Positions 1-11,035 of a stretch of DNA of 64,000 bases are shown here, piece after piece; position 1 is the stretch's first letter, and the number at the start of each line of letters is the position of its first letter. The stretch covers positions 186,001-250,000 of the forward strand of contig JABACO010000026.1 of NCBI GenBank assembly GCA_013339895.1, in the 5' to 3' direction. A model generated the notes under the pieces. The model saw only the letters and a list, made by a program, of their open reading frames with translations. It made no database searches and had not been told where the DNA came from. The DNA comes from Ephydatia muelleri (taxonomy: Eukaryota > Porifera > Demospongiae > Spongillida > Spongillidae). The position numbers and the translations under genes were made by a program.

Positions 1-193
1 GTAATAAAGCTTTCCTATTTGCCATCATCTTGCTAAAATCATCGTCTTACATCTGCCACGCCCACTCGGCTACGATTTTCACACAACTTTCAGCTCACAC
101 ATAGTACATGAACTCATGCTGGCTCACACTTGTGCACACACTTGCATTGTTGCGTACATGGCCCTGTACACTATCGTATGGCATATTTTCTTA

Positions 194-204
194 TACACAC
201 CACA

Positions 205-268
<64 letters not shown>
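194..268. repeat. (CA)n microsatellite
   Basis: Nearly pure CA dinucleotide tract inside the left arm of the inverted structure. Its reverse complement is the (TG)n tract at about 5810-5880. Confidence 0.95.
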
Positions 269-269
<1 letters not shown>

Positions 270-444
270 ATGTACAGCGTACTTGCACACACCAGTTATA
301 CATGTGGCAAACAATACACCTGTCTGATGATAGTACAAACACTCTCACTCACAAACATTGTCACATGCACATGTACATGTATTCAATTCAATTCAGCTGA
401 TTGCATTTCAATTTGTGTACCAAGCTTGCATAAAACACACATGC

Positions 445-2960
445 ACAGGCACACACACACACACACACACACATGACATACACACACAGACACACAAATG
501 CACACACAGACACACTAACACATGACATACACACACACACATGACATACACACACAGACACACAAATGCACACACAGACACACTAACACATGACATACAC
601 ACACACACATGACATACACACACACATGACATACACACACAGACACACAAATGCACACAGACACACTAACACATGACATACACACACAGACACACAAATG
701 CACACACAGACACACTAACGCACACACACATACACACACAGACACACAAATGCACACACAGACACACTAACGCACACACACATACACATGACATACACAC
801 AGACGCATACACACACAGACACACTAACGCACACACACACACTCACACAGACACACACACACAGGCACACACAGACACACAAATGCACACACAGACACAC
901 TAACACACACACACACAAACACAGACACACAAATGCACACACAGACACACTAACACACACACACAAACGCACACACACACACACACATGACATACACACA
1001 GATGCATACAAACACACACACACACTAACGCACACACACACACTAACGCACACACCACACTAACGCACACACACACACTAACGCACACAGACACACTACA
1101 TACACACAGACGCATTCAAACACACACACACAGACACACTAACGCACACACACACACAAACGCACACAGACACACACATGACATACACACAGACGCATAC
1201 AAACACACACAGATACACAGACACATGGACACACAAAACACACGACACACATTATGACAAACACACACACGCACATACACACACGTACACATACACACAT
1301 GGAAATACACACTAGCACACAGACACACATGCACACACACATGCATGAAATACACACTAGCACACACATGCACACACAGACACACATGACATACACACAC
1401 AGACACACTAACACACACACACATGACATACACACACAGACACACAAATGCACACACAGACTGCAATTTCAATTTGTGTACCAAACACACACATGCACAC
1501 GCACAGGCACACACACACACATGACATACACACACAAATGCACACACAGACACACTAACGCACACACACACAGACACACAAATGCACACACAGACACACT
1601 AATGCACACACACACACACACACACAGGCACACAGACACATGACATACACACACAGACGCACAAATGCACACACAGACACACTAACACACACACACACAC
1701 AAACGCACACACATGACATACACTGTACACACAGACGCATACAAACACGCATACAGACACACTAACGCGCACACACTCACACAGCACACACAGACACATG
1801 ACATACACACACAGACACACTAACGCACACACACACACAAACGCACACAGACACACACATGACATACACACTGACGCATACAAGCACACACACACACAGA
1901 TACACAGACACACACATGGACACACAAAACACACGACACACATATGACAAACACACACACACGTACACACACACATGGAAATACACACTAGCACACACAG
2001 ACACACATGCAGACACACATGCATGAAATACACACTAGCACACACTTGCACACACAGGCACACACAGACACACATGCATACACACAGATGCATACAAACA
2101 CACACACACAGACACACTAACGCACACACACACACAAACGCACACAGACACACACATGACATACACAGACACATACAAAAACACACACACACAGATACAC
2201 AGACACACACATGGACACACAAAACACACGACACACACATATACAAACGCACACACACACATGCACACACACACACACATGGAAATACACACTTGCACAC
2301 ACAGACACACATGCATACACAGACACACACGAAATACACAGACACACACACGAGACAGTCACACAAAACACTCAGACACACACATGCACCGACACACACA
2401 GGAACATACACACACGACAGACACACACACACACACACACACACACGGACACACAAGCACACACAGACACACACACGAAATATATACACTCACGAAATAC
2501 ACAGACACACACATAGAAACACACAGACACGCAGACTTGCACACAGACTCGCAGACTTGCACACAGACTCGCACACACAAAATACATATAGACACACATG
2601 CACAGACACAACACACACGACACACACATATGACAAACACACACACACACATGCACACACACATGGAAATACACACTAGCACACACAGACACACATGCAT
2701 ACACAGACACACACGAAATACACAGACACACACACGAGACAGTCACACAAAACACTCAGACACACACATGCACAGACACACACAGGAACATACACACACA
2801 CAGAAACACACAGACACGCAGACTTGCACACAGACTCGCACACACAAAATACATATAGACACACATGCACAGACACAACAGACACACACTCACAGATACA
2901 CACACAATACACACAGACTCGCACATGTGCACAGACACGTGTTACACAAAGCACACACTG
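445..2960. repeat. 2.5-kb degenerate CA-rich minisatellite array
   Basis: Continuous CA-rich sequence built from recurring blocks such as acagacacacaaatgcac, acacatgacatacacac and acacacactaacgcacac. Longer blocks repeat too: two several-hundred-base sections with ggaaatacacac and cacacgacacac motifs recur between 1200 and 2760. The array-junction sequence aatttgtgtaccaa occurs at about 410 and again at about 1471, which suggests internal duplications. Long open frames here (His-Thr and Val-Cys rich) are repeat artefacts. Confidence 0.95.
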
Positions 2961-3401
2961 TTGTTCATGTGGAAAAAAACAGTAGAGCTCTCTGATAATG
3001 ATGGTACACACATTTTCTCTCACTGAATGCCTTCTCTGCACATGCATTTTTGATCTATCTATTGAACAGCTCATGAGACCATGAGACATGTAGGTACATG
3101 TAGCAACGTGTACACTGTAGTGTCATAGGAGTGGTCCTTTATGCATACATTGTGTCCTTATAGGACTGTCCCCTGACACAAGGGACAAGTCATACATGTA
3201 ACCATGGTTTGCTAACAAGCTCAAGAGGCTTCTGTTTATCTTGAGTGCTAGTGGAATGATGAATATTGCTATCCATTGTGTCTGTGTAAACTTACCACGG
3301 GCCCTGACCTACCGCAATCAGCAATGATAGGGTAATTCATCGCCAGACAGAACCATCGCCCTTCATAAAAAACTGCTTGGTACATCCTTCTAGAAGAGGC
3401 A

Positions 3402-3488
3402 GCCTTAGTCTCGTACCCAGACCCAGATTCCCAACAGCTGCGGGTGGCGCAGCTGTTGGGAATCTGGTTCTGGGTACGAGACTAAGGC
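3402..3488. repeat. Near-perfect hairpin (palindromic mini-element)
   Basis: 41-base arms start gccttagtctcgtacccaga and pair around a 5-base loop (ggtgg, 3443-3447), with at most one or two mismatches. A half copy of the same sequence lies at 32421-32460, so this is a dispersed repeat and not a local accident. Confidence 0.85.
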
Positions 3489-3884
3489 AGCACACTGTAC
3501 TAATTTTTATGCGTAAATTAAATGACTACTCGTAGAAGGCACTACATACTTTGTACTTATGGTGAGGAACAGCAATCTGAGTTCATGTACACTCGTTTAA
3601 TTCGCTGCATTCAATTAGTACGACACGGGACACACAACATTGTGCTGATGAAAACAGTAGGCCTGCGAGACCTGCGATGGTACAGTGTACCTCCCTTATC
3701 GTTGCAGATCGTGGTAGGTCAGGTAAGTTTACACAGACATATCGATAGCAAGCTAGTAACGATATTCATTATACTGTACTCCGAAAAGGCTTTTTTACAG
3801 GTCAGACGAGCACTTGTACAGAGTGCTAGATGAGAGAAGAGTATACGTCTGCTTGCAACAATACAGAGGAAACACACAGAGATT

Positions 3885-3885
<1 letters not shown>

Positions 3886-3942
<57 letters not shown>
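3886..3942. repeat. (GT)n microsatellite
   Basis: Pure GT tract of about 57 bases in the diverged internal copy of the right arm. Confidence 0.95.
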
Positions 3943-3944
<2 letters not shown>

Positions 3945-4562
3945 CAGGATGTACAGACGCATTTGCACAACATATACACATGCATCAGGGTGTGTGAACC
4001 AACATGAGGGCATGTTCATGTACTCTGTGTGAGCTAAATATTGTATGGGCAATGAGAGACTCAAGTCTCTGCAACTGGTACACAAGCCACCTAGCTGAGC
4101 AGTGGAGGCATAAAGAATGATAAGAAGTTGTTCAAGGATCAAGGATTTTGCCAAATAAGAAAGCTTTATTACACAATTGTACTTAACTACAAAAAGATGG
4201 ATGTGAGTGTGTAAGAACTTAAAGTCTTATGCACGTTGCTGCAGGGACCCTCCACACACACACCACAATTTTTGGCCAACTGTGTAAATCTCATCAAGGA
4301 ATGATAGCTGACAACAACTTTTTCGATGACAACATCATACGCATCATGATTAGAAATAAATTCGTGCATCTCTACATGTAGACTTGTATATTTAATTATT
4401 CATTTTGCTCAAAAGAAATCAGCCAGCCCCCCCACACACACACACACTTTTTAATATTGTACCATGGGGCCCAGTGCTGTGGTGAATACAGTGATATACT
4501 TTGCCACATGCATACAGTGGTACGGGACACCAATCCTATGGGGGCTGAGGACCTGTAGCTAC

Positions 4563-5510
4563 ATGTGTGTCTGTATATGTGTGTGTCTGTGTGTATGTCG
4601 TGTGTGTATCTGTAGCTACATGTGTGTCTGTATATGTGTGTGTCTGTGTGTATGTCGTGTGTGTATCTGTGTGTCCATGTCGTGTGTGTATCTGTGTGTC
4701 CATGTCGTGTGTGTATCTGTGTATTTCATGTGTGTGTCTGTAGGTGTGTTTGTGTCTTTGTGTGCTTGTGTGTCTTTGTGTGCTTGTGTGTCTGTGTCTG
4801 TTGTGTGTGTATGGCATGTGTGTATCTTGTGTGTGCGTGTGTGTGTCTGTGCATGTGTGTGCGTCTGCATGTGTGTGTCTGTGCATGTGTGTGTCTATGC
4901 TTGTGTGTCCATGTGTGCCCACGTCTGTGTGTCTGTCTGTCGTGTGTGTGAGTCTGTGTGTATGTCGTGTGTGTGTCTGTGTATTTCATGTGCATGTCTG
5001 TGTGTGTCTCTGTGCATGTCTGTGTGTGTCTGTGTCTGTGTATGTGTCTGTCGTGTCAGAGTGTGTTGTGTGGGTCTATGCGTGCCTGTGTGTGTGTGTC
5101 TGTGTGTGCGTCTGTGTGTGTGTGTCTGTGCATGCCTGCATGTGTCTGTGTGTATGTGTCTGTGTGTGTGTCTGTGTGAGTGTCTGTGTGTGTGTCTGTG
5201 TGTCTGTGTGTGTGCGTCTGTGTGTGTGTGTCTGTGTGTGTATGTTGTGTGTGTGTCTATGTGTGTGTGTGTCTGTGTGTGTGTGCGTCTGTGTATGTGT
5301 CTGTGTGTGTGTGTCTCTGTGTGTGTGTGTCTGTGTGTATGTTGTGTGTGTGTGTGTCTGTGTGTGTGTCTGTGTGTGTGTGTGTCTGTGTGTTGTGTGT
5401 GTGTCCATGTGTACCTGTGTGTCCGTGTCCGTATGTGTGTGTGTTTGTGGGTGTATGTCATGTGTGTGTCTGTGTATCTATATGTTGTGTGTGAGCGTTT
5501 TTGCATGTGT
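4563..5510. repeat. Degenerate TG-rich array (inverted counterpart of the CA array)
   Basis: TG-rich sequence with recurring tgtgtgtctgtgtgtatgt blocks, opposite in orientation to the array at 445-2960. A ~50-base unit beginning tagctacatgtgtgtctgta is directly duplicated at 4557 and 4615. Open frames on both strands here are simple-repeat artefacts. Confidence 0.9.
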
Positions 5511-5805
5511 ATTGCCACATTTATACAGTGGTGTGTGTGTGCAAGTGTGCAATGTTTGTGTACATTTAGAGTACCAGATGGGGACACAATGTATTCAATC
5601 CTTGGAGACACGATACATGTACAGAAAGCTTGGTACACAAATTTACATAGAATCAGTGGTCTGTACAGGCATGCACAAGTACAGTTGAATTGAATAGAAT
5701 ACATGTACATGTGACAATGTTTGTGAGTGAAAGTGTTTGTACCATCATCAGACAGGTGTATTGTTTGCCACATGTATAACTGGTGTGTGCAAGTATGCTG
5801 TACAT

Positions 5806-5879
<74 letters not shown>

Positions 5880-6087
5880 TTGTGTATTAGAAAATATGCC
5901 ATACGATAGTGTACAGGGCCATGTACGCAACAATGCAAGTGTGTGCACAAGTGTGAGCCAGCATGAGTTCATGTACTATGTGTGAGCTGAAAGTTGTGTG
6001 AGACCGAAATCGTAGCCGAGTGGGCGTGGCAGATATAAGACGATGATTTTAGCAAGATGATGGCAAATAGGAAAGCTTTATTACACG

Positions 6088-6775
6088 ACTAGAGGATGAT
6101 GTGAGTGCTTAGCAAATAGCCTTACGCGTGCCGTTTTGAATACTGCCGGCGACGTGGGAGGCGCAAGGTTACATTCACTTGGGGTCCGTTAATTTGGTAC
6201 GATCGTCTGGAACTGAGCAGCGTTCTTCTTCTTTTAACTTTCCCGCATAAACTCACTGCCTGAGTGAGACAAAAACAGTTGGGAACGGCTAGCTTAGTTT
6301 AAGGGAGAAATGGGCGGAACAAAGAAGTTATCAAAATTTATTGTGGATTGGGAGAATGGAACACGGGTTGCATGCAAAAATGGTGCAATTGAGCGGGAAA
6401 TGTGCATTAACTTTGCACAGCTGTATCTCCGTGACGGATAGAGTAAAAATTAACGAACTGAACACATCAATAGCAACAGGACCCCTGTATGTACATACGG
6501 AATTTGAAGCGATTTAAACTCTCCTAGCTGAAGATGTGACGGTTTTGAACCCCATGGGGTATCGGACTTCGTAGCATCAGCAAGGAACTAGTGCAAGGCC
6601 CCAAAATAAGTTATCCCGTAGTGAAATGGTGTAGTATGAAGTGTTGAAAATAGGAAGTCGATAGCGTTAACCGTTGGGAAGTTATAGCGATTCACCCGCG
6701 ATGCATTTTTATAACATTTTATAATATATCCGTGGGGCAATTTTCGCGGAAACTGTCCCATATTGTATTGTTATA
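6088..6775. other. Intergenic, no gene seen
   Basis: Unique sequence with no convincing reading frame, repeat or RNA gene. It could hold the 5' region of the MALSU1-like fragment, but no start exon can be identified. Confidence 0.5.
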
Positions 6776-7338
6776 ATGGAGTATTGCAATACATTGTATC
6801 ATGTTGTTATAATGGAATATTGCAATATATTTATTGCTGAATATCAGTACAACCAATACAATAACAATATTATTGTGCCTAGCGCTGCATGGAACCGAAC
6901 CGGAAAAACCACTGGATATGATCTGAAAAAGCTGTTGGAAAATATTAGTGTCCTGAAGTCGGCGGAAGCGGACAAAGAGGGAGACGGTAAGTCGACGGAG
7001 AAGCCGCGGAGGACAACGCCCATGTCGATCGGGGAGTTAGTCGAGTTCCTACGAAGCGAAAACGCTCAGGAGATTTGTGTCGTCAATGTACCCCCGGAGA
7101 TGCACTCTGTCACGTGCAGTGGGAAGGGCCTCAGGCATATATCGAAGATAGCTCACTCGCTAGTGGACGAAGTAAGTGAACACTAATGTATCGTGCAGGA
7201 GGGGGGGGAGGGGGGGATGAAGCTTGTCTCATCACGTGCTACTTCGTTGTCCTCCAGATGAAGGGCGTTGCACCAAAGACCAGGCGTCACGTGCACAAGA
7301 GGGGGCAGACTCGGACGATTGGATGGTTGTGGACTTGG
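6776..7338 (+). pseudogene. MALSU1/RsfS-like fragment (mitoribosome assembly factor), degraded
   Basis: The open frame at 6776-7171 carries, from about residue 83, the start of the RsfS/MALSU1 oligomerisation domain: SIGELVEFLRSENAQEICVV, then VPPEM and SGKGLRHI. A GTAAGT donor follows at 7172. After a CAG acceptor (7255-7257) a second exon encodes DSDDWMVVDLG, matching the family's DDW...VDFG motif, and ends at a GTGAGT donor (7339). MALSU1 proteins act in mitochondria, where they keep immature large ribosomal subunits from joining small ones. Oddities: about four residues are missing where the DYFV motif should be, the two exons do not join in the same phase by the visible splice sites, and no third exon is seen before the Gypsy element at 7829. 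A relic or partial gene is most likely. The true N-terminus is unknown. Confidence 0.6.
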
Positions 7339-7344
7339 GTGAGT

Positions 7345-7828
7345 GTACATGTAGTGAGATGTGAGGGAGTATAGTGGACTGGGAGTGGTCAGGACATCGG
7401 GGCACGCACTGTAGTGGGTGGGGCAATGATGACTGTGATTCATGGCCACTCCATTAGTATCGGACCAATGGATACATTGCTGTCTCCTTCACTCTTCGAT
7501 AATCACATTAGAATAGCCTTAACTGAGCGTGTCAAAATGGCGCTTTAGCATGTTACTTCTTGCGCAGCAGACCTCCAGCTTGTCCTCGGTCAATTGGTGC
7601 AGGTAAGCCCCTCTGCTGAAAGTAGTGTCATGTCACAGGACTGGCTGTCATTCTGGGTTGCCTTTTTGATCTGTTCACGGAATGACGTAAGCTACCTTCC
7701 ACCTGTCCCACTTTATTCGGTCCTCAAAATTTACTTTTTGAGAACTCACAGGTCTTTGAGATGCACAGTACCAGAACGCAGGCAGGTTATCTACTTCCAG
7801 CAGCATTTGAACGTGGCCCAATTTGACC
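7345..7828. other. No gene seen
   Basis: Low-information sequence between the MALSU1-like fragment and the Gypsy element. A poly-G run lies just upstream at 7200-7215. A short open exon-like stretch before a GTAAGC at about 7602 cannot be assigned. Confidence 0.4.
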
Positions 7829-7833
7829 ATTAC

Positions 7834-7955
7834 TATTTTGTACCACGATGGAATCAGAACAACACTACTCACAAATATGGCTCACACGTCAACGAGAGCC
7901 AGCATGCACATCCGCGGAGTACATGTATGCATAATTAGATAGTTAATACACAACA
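7834..7955 (-). repeat. 3' LTR of Gypsy element 1
   Basis: Begins TGTTGTGTATTAACTATC on the minus strand and ends GTACAAAATA. About 122 bases, matching 12328-12455. The terminal dinucleotides are TG...TA and not the usual TG...CA. Confidence 0.85.
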
Positions 7956-7961
7956 TCCTTA

Positions 7962-9211
7962 TTAACTGCATTCCTCGATGTATCGCTTTGGTGGGTTGGA
8001 CTGCCGAAAAGAACGTCTCAATGGTTGGGATGCACGAGCTGGTGATGACACCGATGTATGAGTTGGTGATGACACCGTAGGTGCTGTTATCTGCGCCTCA
8101 CCTGAGAGAGATACTGAACTCAGGGCCCCACCTGAGGTTGATGAGCTTGATGTAGAATAGCTGTCTCTCTCTGGAACAGTAGCATTACTCTGGTGTCCTC
8201 TCTGGAATGATAGCCAGGTGTCTACTCTCAATCTCCATAGGTATGCTCCCTTCTTGAGTGGTTCCCATCGTCCTGAACATTTCATTTGGATTGGTCTCTA
8301 GCTCCCTTGCTCTTGAGCGAAGATGGTCCAAATGAGCCTTTCTTTCATGTCCATCCAAAAGTTGTACATTGTACGTCAATGCACCAAGGATATCCGTGAT
8401 AATCCCTTTGCACCATTTGCTTCTGGATGTTGGACGAAACTCCTTGACCCAAACCATCTCACCCACTTGAAAAGCTCGAGTGTTTGGATGGTGAGATTCA
8501 GTTGGCCTTTTCCTATCTGGCTTCTCGAGCATGTTAGGTAGTACCAAAATATTCGGGTACGCAGGGGTCTTCCAAACATAATTTCTGATGGAGGTTTGTT
8601 TGTTCCTGTGTGTGGCACACTGCGATATGTTATCAGAAATTCGGTAATAGAGACTGCCATGCTAGAAGATTTATCTAGTTTTATTACCCATTGCTTCACA
8701 TTCTTAACCATGTTCTCTGCCAATCCATTTGTTGCAGGATGGTAAGGTGCTGAAGTACGATGGACAATACAGTTGGTTTTCAGAAAATCTGAAAACTCTT
8801 TTGCAGTGAACTGGGGTCCATTGTCTGTCACAAGGACTCTAGGTAACCCATGGGTAGCAAATATGTCAGACAATACCTCCATGGTATGTTGCGTAGTGGT
8901 AGAGCGCATCACCCTTACTTCAGGCCATTTACTATATGCATCAACCACCACCAGGAAATATATTCCTCTCCACTCTCCGAAGTCCACGTGGATCCTATCC
9001 CAAGGGCCATGAGGCTGTTGCCATGGATGATATGAAAAGACTGGAGGCGTATTAGCAGTGATTCCACATTTTTCGCAATTTGCAGATAGCTTCTCAATAT
9101 CTTCATCTAACTTGGGCCACCAGATGTAACTTCTTGCTAGAGCTTCCATCCTTACAACACCAATGTGACCCTCATGTAACTCCTTGAGTAATTGAGCACA
9201 CAGGCTTAATG
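7962..9211 (-). pseudogene. Gypsy 1 integrase and C-terminal tail (frameshifted)
   Basis: The minus-strand frame 9149-8376 shows the HHCC cysteine pair (CEKC), then the DDE core: HVDFGEW, LVTDNGPQF and GLAENMVKNVKQWV, with wide spacing typical of Gypsy integrases. A frameshift near 8548 moves the tail into a second frame (GEMVWVKEF...WCKGIITDILG), and another near 8200-8280 leads to the basic end RRSFRQSNPPKRYIEE, a common Gypsy C-terminal signature. The N-terminal half of the zinc finger continues across the hAT insertion at 10880-11036. Integrase would insert the element's cDNA, but this copy is broken. Confidence 0.85.
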
Positions 9212-9326
9212 CAGGGGCGGGGGAAGGTATTTTTAAGTGGGGGGTAAGGCTATGAATGATTAATGAATGGGCGTGGTATACTACTATTGCGCATGCGCAA
9301 ATTAATTAACGGCTCTTTAATTCTAT

Positions 9327-10177
9327 CATAGATAGTATAGTAAGGGGATTGGAAACGAGTCTAATCAACACCAATTGACACCTCCACTCCTCGTTACAGC
9401 ACTTATAAGAATTCCGTACTAGTAACTATGCTTCAAGATGGATGACTTGGGAGCCACAGCTGGAAGAAATTCTGAAATGATGGTTCGTATCAAAAAATTG
9501 ATGAAAAAAGTAGCCAAGTACATACAAATAGGACTAATCAAAAACAAAACACGACAAACTGATCAATACGCACAACTGCCCGCGCACAGAAGGTACACAA
9601 GTTAATGGACTCCATCCCCACTCCAGGCGTATTTTGTGCGTGACATGTATCAAAAAATGACGAAAAAAGTAGCCAAGTACATACAAATAGGACTAACCAA
9701 CAACAAAACACGACAAACTGATCAATACGCACAACTGCCCGCGCACAGAAGGTACACAAGTTAATTGACTCCATCCCCACTCCAGGCGTATTTTGTGCGT
9801 GACATGTATCAGTAAATGACGAAAAAAGTAGCCAAGTACATACAAATTGGACTAACCAACAACAAAACACGACGAACTGATCAATACGCACAACAGCCCG
9901 CGCACAGAAGGTACACAAGTGCGATGCGTCCTGAAAAAAAAGTTTTTTCTAATTTTCGAAGTTGCCCGTCATATTTTTCCCACCTAAAACGCTTACAGGT
10001 ATTCTCCTACGTACGTGAAGCGGCTTCAGAGCAGATAAAAAGAACCAAGACCAACCGAACTGAAGATATGAACGATTTCGAACCTCTCAGTAGGTGTTAA
10101 CGATGTAACGCGGAGTGCCCACAGCCAGTGATGCGCTCACGTGACTCGTTTCCAATCCCCTTACTATACTATCTATG
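9327..10177. mobile_element. 851-bp MITE, copy 1, nested in the hAT element
   Basis: Terminal inverted repeats of about 33 bases start catagatagtatagtaagg. The 7-bp target duplication attctat lies at 9320-9326 and 10178-10184. A nearly identical copy is at 21725-22574. Inside are three tandem ~160-bp units (start positions about 9487, 9647 and 9806), each able to encode KKVAKYIQIGL...RRYTS on the plus strand. The 7-bp duplication and CA-initial ends would fit the P superfamily, but no transposase is present to test that. Confidence 0.85.
9438..9605 (+). other. Small open frame of the MITE (55 residues)
   Basis: It starts MDDLGATAGRNSEMMVRIKK and ends in the first copy of the tandem unit. The second and third units repeat the same coding sequence, and the third opens into 9816-10100 (94 residues, ending NDFEPLSRC). 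It may be a remnant of an N-terminal exon of the parent transposase. No known domain recognised, and expression is doubtful. Confidence 0.3.
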
Positions 10178-10478
10178 ATTCTATTGCAAAGATCGACAAT
10201 TACACAGAATATTAATTTTAAACAGTCCGATTTTGTTCATCCTATTCTCTTTACCATGTACAAAAGAGTTAGCTATGGCTTTCAAGTCAAGTTGGTCAAG
10301 TTCTTCCTTATATGTATTGCACGTGATTAAATGGTTCAGACATGATTGCTTCATGCTAGAACGCAAGTAGCTTTTGACTCTTTTCAGAGTGCTAAAGGAT
10401 ATCTGAATCAGATCCTAAAATAAAATCCAAATGCGCTGGACCCTCCTCTGAGCCATCTTGAACTACAGCATCATCGGG

Positions 10479-10543
10479 CAACTGATGTGAGGATGATGCA
10501 CGAAGAGGATCATCCTCTTCGTGCATCAGCCTCACATCAGTTG
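10479..10543. repeat. 65-bp palindrome in the hAT remnant
   Basis: 32-base arms starting caactgatgtgaggatgatg pair around one central base (10511), with one mismatch. It lies inside the minus-strand hAT N-terminal frame, so an inverted duplication arose within coding sequence. Confidence 0.85.
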
Positions 10544-10826
10544 TCACCGCGGTTGTCGCTGTTTCAACGTCCTCAGATCGAACTGGAAGGACGCAAGAAT
10601 CATCCGTGGGAGGCATAGGGATCGCTGGAGTTTTAATTGTCCGTGCCAAAAATCCAATAAGCTTCGTCTGTTCTTTTGTTCGCCGTCGTCCGATGTGAAA
10701 TTTTTGCGCTTCATTAATTCCAACACTACGTATTAATTGGATAATCACTTATTAACTGGTTATATGACGTTTTAGTAATGAATAATAATTCTGTCCAGAA
10801 AAGTTGGGGAGGTAAATACCCCTCCT

Positions 10827-10827
<1 letters not shown>

Positions 10828-10863
<36 letters not shown>
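10828..10863. repeat. Poly-C run of about 36 bases
   Basis: Uninterrupted C homopolymer just inside the right end of the hAT-like element. The exact length is likely unreliable in any assembly. Confidence 0.95.
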
Positions 10864-10866
<3 letters not shown>

Positions 10867-11035
10867 TCCGCCACCGCTGTAATGGAATGATAACCCGTTG
10901 GCCCCACAAGACACAACCTTCTTGACAGCTTAACTCATAACGTCGTCTTAGGAATGGGTTGATGGCTTCTGTGGAATGTGATGACCAGTTCCCATGTCGT
11001 ACCCACTGCAGTATGCTTGCAAGTGTTGAATCCTT

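Larger units (their letters stand above)
1..6087. repeat. Giant foldback-like inverted structure with CA/TG arrays
   Basis: The first ~430 bases reappear in reverse complement at about 5620-6086, including the terminal aagctttattac-type end, the segment around the exact (CA)n tract and the aattcaattca stretch. Inside these arms the left side is a degenerate CA array (about 445-2960) and the right side a degenerate TG array (about 4563-5510), so the whole locus reads as an imperfect palindrome around a unique centre (about 2990-4460). A third, diverged copy of the right arm lies at about 3810-4200. Similarity of the two plus-oriented copies appears to continue past the tttattac end, so this may be a segmental inverted duplication rather than a transposon. 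The left end is cut by the window edge. Confidence 0.75.
9212..10879 (-). mobile_element. hAT-like non-autonomous element nested in Gypsy 1
   Basis: The insert begins caggggcgggggaagg and ends in sequence whose reverse complement is cagcggtggcggaacc, an imperfect hAT-type terminal inverted repeat. taatg flanks both ends (9207-9211 and 10880-10884), and removing the insert restores the integrase reading sequence. Minus-strand remnants fit a hAT protein of the ZMYM1/DUF4371 kind: an N-terminal piece near 10748-10392 (RKNFTSDDGEQKNRRSLLDF in one frame) and a C-terminal dimerisation piece at 10366-10181 (SCLNHLITCNTYKEELDQLD). The catalytic middle is missing. The 5-bp duplication is short for hAT, where 8 bp is usual. 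Confidence 0.6.

Noticed and set aside
108-2995. Long His-Thr-rich (plus) and Val-Cys-rich (minus) open frames
   Set aside because: They are translations of CA/TG repeats, open in several phases at once, with no start context or domain.
4464-5693. 409-residue Cys-Val-rich plus-strand frame
   Set aside because: Translation of the TG array; both strands and several phases are open.
9538-9918. 126-residue minus frame with repeated LCTFCARAVVRIDQFVVF, also at 21936-22316
   Set aside because: Antisense of the MITE tandem unit; the plus strand has an equally repeated frame and no codon evidence favours this one.
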